A stretch of 64,000 nt of DNA from Pseudoalteromonas rhizosphaerae (GTDB taxonomy: Bacteria; Pseudomonadota; Gammaproteobacteria; Enterobacterales; Alteromonadaceae), in contig NZ_CABVLM010000001.1 in assembly GCF_902498845.1 (NCBI RefSeq), positions 1 to 64,000 on the forward strand. Direction: 5' to 3'. Numbering within the stretch: the first letter of the stretch is position 1; each line of letters begins with the position of its first letter. Made by a program: the position numbers and the translations under genes. The notes below the pieces were generated by a model. The model was not told the DNA's origin and searched no databases. It saw nothing but the letters and a program-made list of their open reading frames with translations. Shown here piece by piece: positions 17,433 to 25,584 of this stretch.

Positions 17433-18839
17433 TTATTGATAATTGATAAAATAAGCAAGAAATATGAAGCCGCTTGCTAAAGTAAATAATGCTAAAGTGA
17501 AACGCCAAATAAAGGCTGCCCATTCGCTCCAATCAAGCTTTACAATACCTAAGCAACCGATCAAGCTGGCTGAGGTTGGAATGAATATATTCGTTAAGCC
17601 ATCGCCAAACTGAAAAGCTAATACCACAATTTGTCGTGAGACATTGAGTAAATCGCCTAATGGAGACATCAGTGGCATAGTGATAGCGGCTTGACCTGAC
17701 CCTGAAGAAACAAAAAAGTTAAACACACTTTGAAATAATAACATTCCCCATGCCGCAACAAAGTCTGGTACCGCAGCGATACTACTAGCACTATGATAAA
17801 GTAATGTATTTAAGGTTGACGGTGCATTTAAATCACTGCCGCCAAGTAATAATACCACCCCTTTGGCAAGAGCGACTAACATAGCTGCGGGCAACAATTC
17901 TTGTGCACCATGTTTAAATGCATCTGCACTTTGGTTGGCTGTTTGTTTATTAAAAATACTGGCGATAAAAGCACTGAGCACGCCAATACAAAAAAACTGT
18001 GCTGCGAGCTCTGGAATATAGTATTGGCGCGCCATCACACCCCACACAACCCAAGTAATACCCGCTATAAAAGTAATCAAGATAAGTTTATCGGCGGTAT
18101 CTAATTTTATATCAGTATGGGAGTCGCTTTGCGCGGTGTTAATGGTTCTGATCGAGTTGGCATAACGTATAGTAAAAAATAAACCAAATAGTGTAAACAC
18201 AACCCATGCGATCATTCTAAAGCCAGCACCAGAAAAAACCGGTATTTCAGCAATAGATTGTGCAATTGCAATACTAAAAGGATTCATCCAAGACGTTGCA
18301 AAGCCAATTTGTGTGGCAACATACGTAGTTAAAACCGTTACTTTGGCATCATAGCCGAGCTGTTTCATGATCGGTAGCAAGACAATACAAAAAGCAATGG
18401 CTTCTTCGCCCATACCAAATACTGCGCCACCTAAGGAAAATAACACAAATAATAATGGTAGAAACAGCCATTCAACTCGCTGAGTTTTATTGATAAGCGC
18501 CATAATACCGTTATTAATTGCGCCCGTTTTCATAATGATACCGAATGCACCACCAGTAATTAATATAAACGCCATAACACCGATAGTTGCGCCGTACTTG
18601 TCACCCGAGACTAAACCTTCAAACAACACATTTGCCAGACCAATTTCACCGCCTTCAGCAAACAGCGGTGTTTGCTCGCTAACAGCCACTGTTTGGTATT
18701 GAGAAAGTTCAACACTGTGGCTATCTTTTTGGGCGTTAAACATCCCAGGAGTAATAAACAAGGTTGCCAAGTAGGCAATTAATGCAACTGATAACAAGAT
18801 GATACTTGCATCAGGCATAGTAAATTGTTTGTTTTTCAT
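17433..18839 (-). CDS. YfcC/DcuC-family membrane carrier
   Basis: This 468-residue polytopic membrane protein has about 12 hydrophobic segments. It fits the YfcC / C4-dicarboxylate anaerobic carrier-like family: GAFGIIMKTGAINNGI, the GAVFGMGEEAIAFCIVLLP loop and SSGSGQAAITMPLMSPL are the family-type re-entrant motifs. E. coli YfcC is annotated as a putative basic amino acid antiporter, while other members carry peptides or dicarboxylates. It is directly upstream of the isoaspartyl dipeptidase (12-base gap), so import of beta-aspartyl dipeptides, or exchange of arginine or ornithine, is the best inference. It is the promoter-proximal gene of this pair. Confidence 0.85.
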   Translation of the reverse strand: MKNKQFTMPDASIILLSVALIAYLATLFITPGMFNAQKDSHSVELSQYQTVAVSEQTPLFAEGGEIGLANVLFEGLVSGDKYGATIGVMAFILITGGAFGIIMKTGAINNGIMALINKTQRVEWLFLPLLFVLFSLGGAVFGMGEEAIAFCIVLLPIMKQLGYDAKVTVLTTYVATQIGFATSWMNPFSIAIAQSIAEIPVFSGAGFRMIAWVVFTLFGLFFTIRYANSIRTINTAQSDSHTDIKLDTADKLILITFIAGITWVVWGVMARQYYIPELAAQFFCIGVLSAFIASIFNKQTANQSADAFKHGAQELLPAAMLVALAKGVVLLLGGSDLNAPSTLNTLLYHSASSIAAVPDFVAAWGMLLFQSVFNFFVSSGSGQAAITMPLMSPLGDLLNVSRQIVVLAFQFGDGLTNIFIPTSASLIGCLGIVKLDWSEWAAFIWRFTLALFTLASGFIFLAYFINYQ

Positions 18840-19002
18840 AATTTCACTTTTCGCAAAGAAATAGGTTGCTTAGACTAAGCCGCACACCTGCTTATTTTAA
18901 CACGAAGTTTATTTGAATAAGTGACCTTACTCTACAAAGCAAAGCCACTTAGTACAATTTGGATGGTGTTACGCACAGCGACTAGTGCTGCGCGTATAAT
19001 TT

Positions 19003-21966
19003 TTAGAAACGATAGCTGACACTAAATGTATAACGCGCGCCATAAGCATTATGGTTTATAGAATCAAAACCACGACTTGAGCCGTATAGCTGTGGCGGCT
19101 CTTTGTCAAAAATATTATCAATGCGCGCTCTTAAGGTAAGGGCTTTATTTACGTAGTAACCTGCAGATAAATCCCATACGAGCCAATCGTCAACTTGATG
19201 ATTACCTTGTGAGTCAAGTTTACCTAAACTTTCCAGTTCATCAATTTCACGGCCTCGAAGTCCTTCAATGTCATCATCATAGCTGCTGGTGTAGTTAGCC
19301 CCTAAGTTTAAGTAGTAGCTTTGTGCTTCCCAATCGATTGACATACGAGCGATGTTTTCAGGGTAGCGATATGTACCCACTAGCTTTTCAATTGAGTCTG
19401 AGCCCGGTTTGTTGCGTTCAAATTCAAGGTAGTGAGTACCGTCAAATGCGAAGGTTAAGTCGCCGCCAGATAACGCAAAGCGATGGTCAAATTTAATATC
19501 AATACCCGCTAACGTTTGTGTGCCGGTATTTTCAAGCGGAATGACATGGTCGCGGAATAAGGGTAAGTAGTCTTCACCAGGACGGGGATTAAAGTTATCT
19601 GGGTTTTTATCGCCAGCTTTGTTATCTTCATCAACATAGTTAGCTAAAATCTCAGTAAGATTAGCGCCATCTTGCTCGATGTTTAAACCACTATTGTCAC
19701 TGATATCACATAGCTCATTATCGTAAGAAATACCTTGTTGACCTTCTGGGACAATACCGCAATGGCGCAGTGATGCATCAGTAATGGCACGATCTAGCAC
19801 CGCAGTCATATTAGTATCAATCACTTCTTCGTGATCAAACTGCCAGTAATCAACGGTTAGGTTAGTATCAGCGCTTGGGCTCCAAGCAAAACCAACACTA
19901 ATAGCTTCTGATTCTTCTGCTTTAAGATTTTTATTTCCAAGCTCGAGTGAGTTAACACTTACCTCTGTTCCTTGGCTCATACAATAAAGATCAGATACTG
20001 CTTGGTTAGCACCGCAATCGAAGGTTGATTGAGTGGTTCTTAATTTAACACCAGCTTGCGTAAGAGAAGGGGCACGGAATGACGTAGACCATGAGCCACG
20101 TAACACTAACGAGTCGTTAGGACGATAGCTTAAGCCTATTTTTGGATTAAAGGTGCCGCCAAAATCGTCATAATGATCGTAACGTCCTGCCGCCTGTAGC
20201 TCAACTTGATCGGTCAATGATACACTTATTTCTGCGAACGCCGCGTATTGAGTGCGATCAGCCTCTGATAAGCTCGAGCCAAAACCAAATACATCCACTA
20301 AGTAGCCGTTTTCAGGGCGTGCTTGCGAGTCAAGTGATGGAATGTCAGTTAATTCTTCACGGCGAGCTTCAACTCCAAATGATGCATAAGCGGGTAAATC
20401 ATTAAAGGTGAATAGCTCACCGTTAAAGTTTGCATCCCAGCCGTATACGGTGCTTTCGCCACTGCGTGTTGGACGTGCCTGTGCCGTTGCTAAAACCGCA
20501 TCGTTGGCGGCATCGCCTTGCACAAATGGATTATAAAATGGCAGTAAATCGCCTGATACACAGTTAAGGTTCGCGCCGTCGTAGTTTGCTAATGTACCGT
20601 CTGAGCATAGTTCACCAGTAATGGCGGCATGAAATTGGTAGCGATTGTAAATACCATCAATGGCTTCTTGTTCAGAGCTTGAGCGAGAAAAGGTTACGCC
20701 TGACTCCCAGCTCCAGTCACCAACATCACCTGCAAGGCTACTCACTAAGCGGAAGTTTTTAGTTTCTACTTCGACAGTACGTGGGGCATTAAAACGCGCA
20801 TCAAAGCCAAAGCCGTAAACTTCGCGGCCAGCTTGCGTATCAAATTCAAATGGGTCAATAAACACTTGATCCATCAAATCATTACTGCCATCTGCATTAT
20901 CATAAATGAACAGCGCATCTTCTAAAATGAAAGGGCCATCTTCATCATTTATTTGATTAATCGGTGAGGGTGACGAGTACGCTTTTGCCTTTGTTTGGCT
21001 ATAGAAAAAGTCAGTATGCCAATCAAGACCGCCTAAGCTGCTATTGAACATAAAGCCAGTCGATAGACTCTCAAATGGCGTATCCAGATAATCGTCTTGA
21101 TTTGGGTAATAGGCACAAATGTCTTCACCAAATTCAGTTGTAACTAATTCAGTCTGGCAATTTGGCGCTGGCAATTCATTCCCATCACGCGAGCTGTAAT
21201 AATAAATATTTGGCGCGTTTTCAAGTTTTGGTAAGTACGAATAACTATTCACCAGTGGTGATGATGCAGTGAAATCTCGATCGGTTGCTTTAAATGCGTT
21301 ACGGTCAAAAATATCGGCAAAAACCGTTAAGTTACTCTCACCAATTTTTGTACCGTATACTAGGTTAAGTTGTTTTTTACCTTCATCATGACTGTTAAAG
21401 CTGTTTGCGTAGGATGCGTTTACTTCAGCGCCTTCAAAGTCATCTTTTAAAATATAGTTAATTACACCTGCTACGGCATCTGCACCGTAAACCGCTGATG
21501 CACCGGTTGCAAGAATATCAATACGCTCGATAGCAGCAAGTGGAATTGAGTTCACATCGACAAAGTTTTCCGTGCCAGCGGCAAATGAACTGGGCGCAAC
21601 ACGACGACCATTAATCAGTGTTAATGTGGCTGATGGGCCCATGCCACGTAGACTTGCTGCAGATTGTCCCGCAGGTGTTGAAGTGGACGTGCCACCGCTT
21701 TCTGAAGTGGAAAAAGTGCCGCTACCACCTTTGAACACGGATAAATCCTTTAATAATTCGTGAATCGTGTTGGCGCCAGAGCGTTTGATGGCATCTTGGT
21801 CTAATACCGTTAGTGGAATCGTTCCTTCAAGATCGACGCCTTTTAAACGTGATCCGGTGACTTCTACTCGTTCAATGTTTTCAGCTTTAGTGTTTTCTTG
21901 CGCATACAAAAAAGTTGGGCAAAGCACTGCGCTTATTGCCGTTGCAATAGTTAATTGACGAAACAT
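19003..21966 (-). CDS. TonB-dependent outer-membrane receptor
   Basis: This 987-residue protein has a signal peptide (residues 1-22, ending FLYA), a plug domain from about 34 (VEVTGSRLKG, then LINGRRVAPS, IDILATGASAVYGADAVAGVINY) and a 22-strand barrel ending in the typical terminal Phe (FSVSYRF). An AENTKAEN-like stretch precedes the plug; there is no carboxypeptidase-like N-terminal domain, unlike the two receptors at 44-51 kb. The barrel contains paired cysteines (CQTE, DICAYY, DCGANQ, LYCMSQ) in extracellular loops. It is divergent from a secreted cyanophycinase-like peptidase and next to a carrier and beta-aspartyl dipeptidase, so uptake of cyanophycin fragments is a reasonable proposal. 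Confidence 0.93.
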   Translation of the reverse strand: MFRQLTIATAISAVLCPTFLYAQENTKAENIERVEVTGSRLKGVDLEGTIPLTVLDQDAIKRSGANTIHELLKDLSVFKGGSGTFSTSESGGTSTSTPAGQSAASLRGMGPSATLTLINGRRVAPSSFAAGTENFVDVNSIPLAAIERIDILATGASAVYGADAVAGVINYILKDDFEGAEVNASYANSFNSHDEGKKQLNLVYGTKIGESNLTVFADIFDRNAFKATDRDFTASSPLVNSYSYLPKLENAPNIYYYSSRDGNELPAPNCQTELVTTEFGEDICAYYPNQDDYLDTPFESLSTGFMFNSSLGGLDWHTDFFYSQTKAKAYSSPSPINQINDEDGPFILEDALFIYDNADGSNDLMDQVFIDPFEFDTQAGREVYGFGFDARFNAPRTVEVETKNFRLVSSLAGDVGDWSWESGVTFSRSSSEQEAIDGIYNRYQFHAAITGELCSDGTLANYDGANLNCVSGDLLPFYNPFVQGDAANDAVLATAQARPTRSGESTVYGWDANFNGELFTFNDLPAYASFGVEARREELTDIPSLDSQARPENGYLVDVFGFGSSLSEADRTQYAAFAEISVSLTDQVELQAAGRYDHYDDFGGTFNPKIGLSYRPNDSLVLRGSWSTSFRAPSLTQAGVKLRTTQSTFDCGANQAVSDLYCMSQGTEVSVNSLELGNKNLKAEESEAISVGFAWSPSADTNLTVDYWQFDHEEVIDTNMTAVLDRAITDASLRHCGIVPEGQQGISYDNELCDISDNSGLNIEQDGANLTEILANYVDEDNKAGDKNPDNFNPRPGEDYLPLFRDHVIPLENTGTQTLAGIDIKFDHRFALSGGDLTFAFDGTHYLEFERNKPGSDSIEKLVGTYRYPENIARMSIDWEAQSYYLNLGANYTSSYDDDIEGLRGREIDELESLGKLDSQGNHQVDDWLVWDLSAGYYVNKALTLRARIDNIFDKEPPQLYGSSRGFDSINHNAYGARYTFSVSYRF

Positions 21967-22305
21967 ATTGGTTTACCTTTGTCTTTATTTTAAGCACAGG
22001 TGTACTGCACAGTGCTTATTTTTTGATTATTTAGACAGGGCCGTGATCGATAGACACAGTTAGCCCCTCACAGAGAATGTGAGGTAGTGGCTACTCGTCA
22101 AACCACTCCGAAAGGTAGTGAGGAGAGTAGAAATATGTACACAGCGATGTTGCGTTTTTAAACATAATTCCAATCCAAAAGGTTTTTGACAAAGCTAGTA
22201 TTTGGGTGCTAGCTTACTCGCGATTTAAAAGTTCCTTATTTTTATAGCAAGCATAAAGTTTTACTGCAAGCTATTTTTTATCATTTTTTACATGAGTATA
22301 ACATT
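21967..22305. other. Divergent promoter region (TonB receptor / S51 peptidase)
   Basis: This 339-base region separates two divergent genes of the proposed cyanophycin locus. It holds a hairpin CCTCACA/TGTGAGG (22066-22084, five-base loop) that would lie in the receptor's leader. A weaker imperfect hairpin (ATAGCAAGC 22244-22252 / GCAAGCTAT 22266-22274) is followed by a run of six T, 26 bases before the peptidase ATG, and resembles a leaky terminator. No known operator motif is recognised. Confidence 0.55.
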
Positions 22306-24006
22306 ATGGAAAACTTTCGGGAACATCTTGCAAAGAGCCCTAAATGTGGTTTTTTTGCTGCTTTTACACTGGTAATGACCGCTTTTTCGGCGAATATATC
22401 TGCAAATCAAACTGAGCAAACCTTGCTGTTAATTGGTGGCGCATTAACGACTTGTTCAAGTTTAAATCCTAAAAATTGCATTGAAAAAACATCATTAATA
22501 GGAAAAAAAGCGAATCAATTTCAATTGACGGGCAAAGCACTACAAGAAATAAAAAGCCAATGGCCTGATGATAGTACTAATAACCGCAATGAAACCTTGC
22601 GGGTTTTATCAAAAATAGCTAAGCAACAGCCTAATCTTATCGATAAAGGGTCTTTGCTATGGGCTTGGCGGGATTTAGATAGCCGCTCGCTCAATAATTT
22701 AACTGATCGAGAATATAACTTTGTAACTGATATGCTGGAAGTGGCGGTTGTTGATGCTAAAGGCCAGCGCATAAAAGAAACGGTGCAAAGCAAACAAAAT
22801 AATGAGCCGGCTGCTAATGATATAGTTAATTTTATTTCTGCAACAGCTAAAGTAAATAGTAAACAGCCGAGCTTATTAGCTATCACAGCATCGAGTCGCG
22901 ACCCTTATGAATCGGCTGATTTTTATGAAGGCTTACTGGATTTTGATCATATTAAAAGTTCATGGCTGGCATTAACTCCGGCATTAGCGCAAGCAATCAC
23001 AACTGGGCAATGTGAAAAGCTAGCGCAATTTCGCCAGCAAAACATGCAGGTGTTTAATCGCCACAAAATCTATCCTGACCGTATTCAAGCTGAGCAACAA
23101 CTATGCGACGCGGGTGTTGATAATTTAGTTGCAAAAATCGAATCTGCAACAGGTATTATGCTCAATGGTGGCGATCAAAGTTTAACTCGAAAAGTGTTAT
23201 TTGATGATACGGGCAAGCCGTATCCATGGACCGATGCTATACGTTCACGTCCGCTATTGGTAGGTACAAGTGCAGGCACAGCCATTCAAAGTGGCGGCAG
23301 TAACCAGTTTGGTAGTGTTGCGATGATCACTAATGGCACTAGTTTAGCTGCATTACGCGATGGTGCGCACGCAGTTTCTGCACCGAGTGAACGTTGTGAA
23401 GATGATTGTAATCAAGGGCTAAGCGCAGATACATTAACCTATCAAACTAATGGTGGGCTGGGTAGCTTTAGTGCAGGTATAGTTGACACCCATTTTAGTG
23501 AGCGAAATCGCACTGTGCGTTTAGCGACATTGCTTGCAAAAACAGGGCAACAGTATGGCTTTGGTGTTGATGAAACGACAGCTTTAGTGTTCATAAAATC
23601 ACAACAGAGTACGATTGTGACAGTGCTAGGTAAGCATGGGGTTGTGCATTTAAATAAGGGCAAAGATAAATACAGTTTTGATTATTCATTTTGGCCAGCT
23701 GGTGCGATTATTGATGTAACACCGCAAGGCTACCAATTAAACCAACGTACTATAGATAGTGCTTTGCCTGCAATTAAAATACCGCCTTTGCCAATGCAGC
23801 GTTTTAATAACATACTCACTGATGCTAAATTGCGCTCGCTTACTCAAGCAATGTGTTTAGCTAATGAGCAGTCAGCGGTAGGTCAGCAAGATGAGTTTAT
23901 AGTGACTTTAAATGCCAGTAAAAATACCCAGTATCAGAGAATAAGTCCAAGCAGTTATGGCTGTGCAATTGAACGACTTAGCGTGAATATTACGACGATT
24001 CAATGA
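22306..24006 (+). CDS. Secreted S51-family (cyanophycinase-like) peptidase
   Basis: This 566-residue protein has a signal peptide (hydrophobic 16-30, cleavage near 34). It carries the S51 serine hydrolase signatures: GGDQSLTR near 288, the nucleophile S322 in LLVGTSAGTAIQ, VDTHFSERNRTVRL at 393-406 with H396, and YGFGVDETTALV. These match cyanophycinases, which cut multi-L-arginyl-poly-L-aspartate into beta-Asp-Arg. It is much longer than intracellular CphB of about 270 residues; residues about 60-190 and the C-terminal 90 are extra, which recalls secreted CphE-type enzymes. A rho-independent terminator follows. Polymer specificity is inferred. Confidence 0.85.
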   Translation: MENFREHLAKSPKCGFFAAFTLVMTAFSANISANQTEQTLLLIGGALTTCSSLNPKNCIEKTSLIGKKANQFQLTGKALQEIKSQWPDDSTNNRNETLRVLSKIAKQQPNLIDKGSLLWAWRDLDSRSLNNLTDREYNFVTDMLEVAVVDAKGQRIKETVQSKQNNEPAANDIVNFISATAKVNSKQPSLLAITASSRDPYESADFYEGLLDFDHIKSSWLALTPALAQAITTGQCEKLAQFRQQNMQVFNRHKIYPDRIQAEQQLCDAGVDNLVAKIESATGIMLNGGDQSLTRKVLFDDTGKPYPWTDAIRSRPLLVGTSAGTAIQSGGSNQFGSVAMITNGTSLAALRDGAHAVSAPSERCEDDCNQGLSADTLTYQTNGGLGSFSAGIVDTHFSERNRTVRLATLLAKTGQQYGFGVDETTALVFIKSQQSTIVTVLGKHGVVHLNKGKDKYSFDYSFWPAGAIIDVTPQGYQLNQRTIDSALPAIKIPPLPMQRFNNILTDAKLRSLTQAMCLANEQSAVGQQDEFIVTLNASKNTQYQRISPSSYGCAIERLSVNITTIQ

Positions 24007-24016
24007 TGCTTTGATG

Positions 24017-24049
24017 AAGAGCTACTGTTACTCACAGTAGCTCTTCTTT
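24017..24049 (+). terminator. Rho-independent terminator after the S51 peptidase gene
   Basis: A perfect 12-bp stem (AAGAGCTACTGT 24017-24028 / ACAGTAGCTCTT 24034-24045) with a five-base loop is followed by CTTT, 10 bases after the stop. Confidence 0.8.
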
Positions 24050-24371
24050 AAATGACAAAGTAATGTGTTAAATTGTCAACAACACCAATTTGGATATATT
24101 AGCTACCCATTTCCCCTCAAATCTCACAACCGATGATTGAACATCTGCTTGCTGTGTCGCTTTTCGTTTCAGACGCTAAAAATGACTACTTTTAATCTTT
24201 ACTGCAGCTGCATTGTTATATTCATTAAAGATAAAATTAACTCTTTTGTACCTGAAATTAGCAATCGAGTTGTCCTGTTTTTTAGCTCACCGTCAAGTCT
24301 TTTTACATCACTTTACATGCTCTTAGATCTTTTAAAAATAATTCTCAATTAACATTGGAAAATGTAATAAT
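24050..24371. other. Intergenic stretch upstream of the efflux operon
   Basis: These AT-rich bases lie between the S51 terminator and the efflux operator. An open frame at 24137-24352 has a T-rich, hydrophobic composition with no ribosome site or known family, so I do not call it. The last part should carry the RND operon promoter. Confidence 0.55.
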
Positions 24372-24403
24372 TTAATTTAGAATGATCGTTCATTCTAAAT
24401 TAA
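24372..24403. promoter_or_regulatory. Palindromic operator of the RND efflux operon
   Basis: Perfect 14-bp arms (24372-24385 and 24390-24403, core GAATGA-TCGT-TCATTC) flank a four-base centre and end 11 bases before the ATG of the membrane-fusion gene. The size and symmetry suit a TetR-family dimer pair, and a TetR gene closes the operon. Binding would block transcription or elongation. Confidence 0.78.
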
Positions 24404-24414
24404 GGGTAGTTAAC

Positions 24415-25572
24415 ATGCAGCGTTCTCGCGTCGTTCTTTTTACTGTCACCGCTTTGGCAAGTGCAGTTGCTTTATCCGGTTGCGATCAAACTCAGCAGGC
24501 GAATGCGCCTGCTTCGCAGCCAGCTCCTGTTGGCGTAATTACATTAAAAAGCCAACCATTAACGCTTACTAAGGAGCTTCCTGGACGAGTAACTGCGTCT
24601 CAAGTGGCGGAGATTCGTCCTCAGGTAAGCGGTATTATTCAATCACGTTTATTCACTCAAGGTGCTGAAGTTAAAAAAGGTCAGGCTTTATATCAAATCG
24701 ACCCAGCTACATTTGAAGCGCAAGTGGCAACCAGTAAAGCCGCTATTAGTAAGGCACAAGCAAGCATTGCTAATGCAAAGGCTAAATCAGATCGTTATTC
24801 TGAGTTACTAGCAATAAAAGCGGTCAGCCAACAAGATTTTGATGAAGCAGACGCAAGCTATAAAGGCGCCCAGGCTGATTTATTAACTGCGCAAGCGCAG
24901 CTTAAAACAGCGCAGATCAACCTAAACTATAGTCGAGTTTCATCGCCTATTAGTGGCCAAATTGGCAAATCTAACGTGACTGCTGGTGCTTTGGTAAGTG
25001 CTAATCAAGCAACCGTATTAGCAACTGTCACTCAGCTTGATCCAATTTATATTGACCTTACTCAGTCAAGTAGTGAGTTGACTCGCTTGAAAAAAGCGAT
25101 TGCCACTGGTGAGCTTGACAAAGATCTTACTGCGCAATCAAAGGTTGAACTCACTATGGAAGATGGCTCAGTGTATCCGCACACTGGCACTTTGCAGTTT
25201 TCTGAAGTGGCTGTTGATCCAAGCACTGGCTCAGTGACTTTACGAGCAGAATTTCCAAATCCAGAAAAGCTATTATTACCAGGTATGTACGTCAGAGCTG
25301 CGGTTGTTGAAGGTGTTAAGTCTAATGCTATTTTAGTACCGCAACGTGGTGTGAGTCGTAATACTAAAGGTGAGCCTACAGCGATGGTGGTGAGTAAAGA
25401 TAATACCGTTGAAGCGCGGGTATTAAAAACTGACCGCACAGTAGGTGCAAACTGGTTAGTGACTAGTGGCTTAAACGACGGCGATCAACTGATTGTTGAA
25501 GGTTTACAAAAAATAGCACCAGGCGCACCTGTTAATGCAGTGCCAGCCGACTCAGCTACTAAAACTCAATAA
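24415..25572 (+). CDS. RND efflux periplasmic adaptor (AcrA/MexA-type lipoprotein)
   Basis: The start is set at MQRSRVVLFT (385 residues), which gives a lipoprotein signal with lipobox LSGC (C23); the upstream in-frame ATG at 24382 lies inside the operator. The adaptor order is visible: beta-barrel start VGVITLKSQPLTL, lipoyl half-motif PGRVTASQVAEIRPQVSGII, a coiled-coil hairpin rich in Ala and Lys (residues about 100-160) and the second lipoyl half SPISGQIGKSNVTAGALV. It links the inner-membrane pump to the outer-membrane channel in drug export. It is first of a three-gene operon under the palindromic operator. Substrates are unknown. Confidence 0.93.
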   Translation: MQRSRVVLFTVTALASAVALSGCDQTQQANAPASQPAPVGVITLKSQPLTLTKELPGRVTASQVAEIRPQVSGIIQSRLFTQGAEVKKGQALYQIDPATFEAQVATSKAAISKAQASIANAKAKSDRYSELLAIKAVSQQDFDEADASYKGAQADLLTAQAQLKTAQINLNYSRVSSPISGQIGKSNVTAGALVSANQATVLATVTQLDPIYIDLTQSSSELTRLKKAIATGELDKDLTAQSKVELTMEDGSVYPHTGTLQFSEVAVDPSTGSVTLRAEFPNPEKLLLPGMYVRAAVVEGVKSNAILVPQRGVSRNTKGEPTAMVVSKDNTVEARVLKTDRTVGANWLVTSGLNDGDQLIVEGLQKIAPGAPVNAVPADSATKTQ

Positions 25573-25584
25573 CGGAGCATTTTA

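Noticed and set aside
16254-24006. Cyanophycin production locus
   Set aside because: No cyanophycin synthetase (ATP-grasp plus Mur ligase type) is found in the window; only breakdown and transport genes are seen.
24137-24352. 71-codon hydrophobic open frame
   Set aside because: T-rich intergenic sequence with no ribosome site and no family match.
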